In this document: positions 27,193 through 27,265 of the stretch, in pieces
Position numbering within the stretch: the first letter of the stretch is position 1
Layout: every line of letters starts with the position of its first letter
Assembly: GCA_963579025.1 (NCBI GenBank)
Contig: CAUZFZ010000144.1
Span: 1 to 27,265, forward strand
Length of the DNA: 27,265 bases
Reading direction: 5' to 3'
Origin: CAUZFZ01 sp963579025
Lineage (GTDB): Bacteria; Planctomycetota; Planctomycetia; Planctomycetales; Planctomycetaceae
Program-made: the position numbers and the translations under genes
The notes under the pieces: model-generated
Told to the model about the DNA's origin: nothing
Seen by the model: the letters and a program-made list of their open reading frames with translations, nothing else
Database searches by the model: none

Positions 27193-27265
27193 GTGTGAGT
27201 TTGCCGCGTTGGCGGCTGGATGTCGCGGGGGGACTTCATTTCCTGTCCCATGTCCGGGGCAGCCC
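27140..27265. other. Sequence of different origin interrupting the DUF1501 gene, possible mobile element end
   Basis: From about 27140 to the window edge the DNA no longer encodes DUF1501 in any frame. It contains a small perfect hairpin, GCCGC-GTTG-GCGGC (27203-27216), and no long reading frame; a short minus-strand frame of 27 codons (MGQEMKSPRDIQPP...) is present. An abrupt loss of homology inside a conserved domain suggests an insertion or a deletion junction. Only one boundary is visible, so target duplication and terminal repeats cannot be tested, and no transposase is seen. Confidence 0.35.

Noticed and set aside
27203..27216. The hairpin near the right edge as an integron attC site.
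   Set aside because: It lacks the conserved outer GTTRRRY-type core and the length of attC sites; it is only a 5-bp stem with a four-base loop.

Overview
The window looks like chromosomal DNA from a member of the Planctomycetota, probably class Planctomycetia. The main evidence is the set of families that crowd together in that phylum: DUF1501 and DUF1552 Tat-exported proteins, a cytochrome/DUF1549/DUF1553 protein (PSD1 type), a DUF1587/1592/1588/1585 cytochrome protein, a DUF1080 protein, and many secreted esterases. Nearly every gene begins with a Sec or twin-arginine signal, so this is an export-heavy, carbohydrate-oriented accessory region. I see no tRNA, rRNA, CRISPR array, phage gene or recognisable transposase.

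Layout. 1-1604 (minus): start of a DUF1552 gene leaving the window, a truncated hydrazine-synthase-alpha-like remnant, and an unrecognised secreted protein. 1803-3513 (plus): an acetylxylan-esterase-like hydrolase split by a frameshift. 3586-5475 (minus): a nucleoside-hydrolase-like protein with two C-terminal beta-sandwich repeats. 5726-9459 (plus): a PQQ sugar dehydrogenase fused to a diheme cytochrome, followed by a thioredoxin-like gene with an in-frame TGA that looks like a selenocysteine codon. 9540-10271 (minus): DUF1080. 10602-12020 (plus): DUF1501. 12167-22562 (minus): in transcription order, PSD1 cytochrome protein, DUF1501, a large sialate-O-acetylesterase-like protein, a PHB-depolymerase-like esterase, and an SMP-30/gluconolactonase-like gene with an in-frame TAA. 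22835-26756 (plus): DUF1592-type cytochrome protein then DUF1552. 26819-27265 (plus): a third DUF1501 gene, broken off by foreign-looking sequence that runs to the end of the window. The only stretch over 300 bases without a gene is 10272-10601.

How it fits together (inference). Two cytochrome/Tat-protein pairs (PSD1+DUF1501 and DUF1592+DUF1552) flank a block of secreted sugar-ester hydrolases, a lactonase-like protein, a DUF1080 protein and a PQQ dehydrogenase. This is consistent with extracytoplasmic breakdown and oxidation of modified, probably acetylated, polysaccharides, though no substrate is proven.

The strongest novelty candidate is the 8044-9459 gene. Its reading frame is open for 471 codons except for one TGA at codon 100. 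That codon directly follows a Cys at the thioredoxin active-site position, and a SECIS-like hairpin begins 12 bases downstream. The caution is that four other genes here are clearly or probably broken (324-608, 1803-3513, 12167-14026, 26819-27192), so gene decay or assembly error must be excluded.
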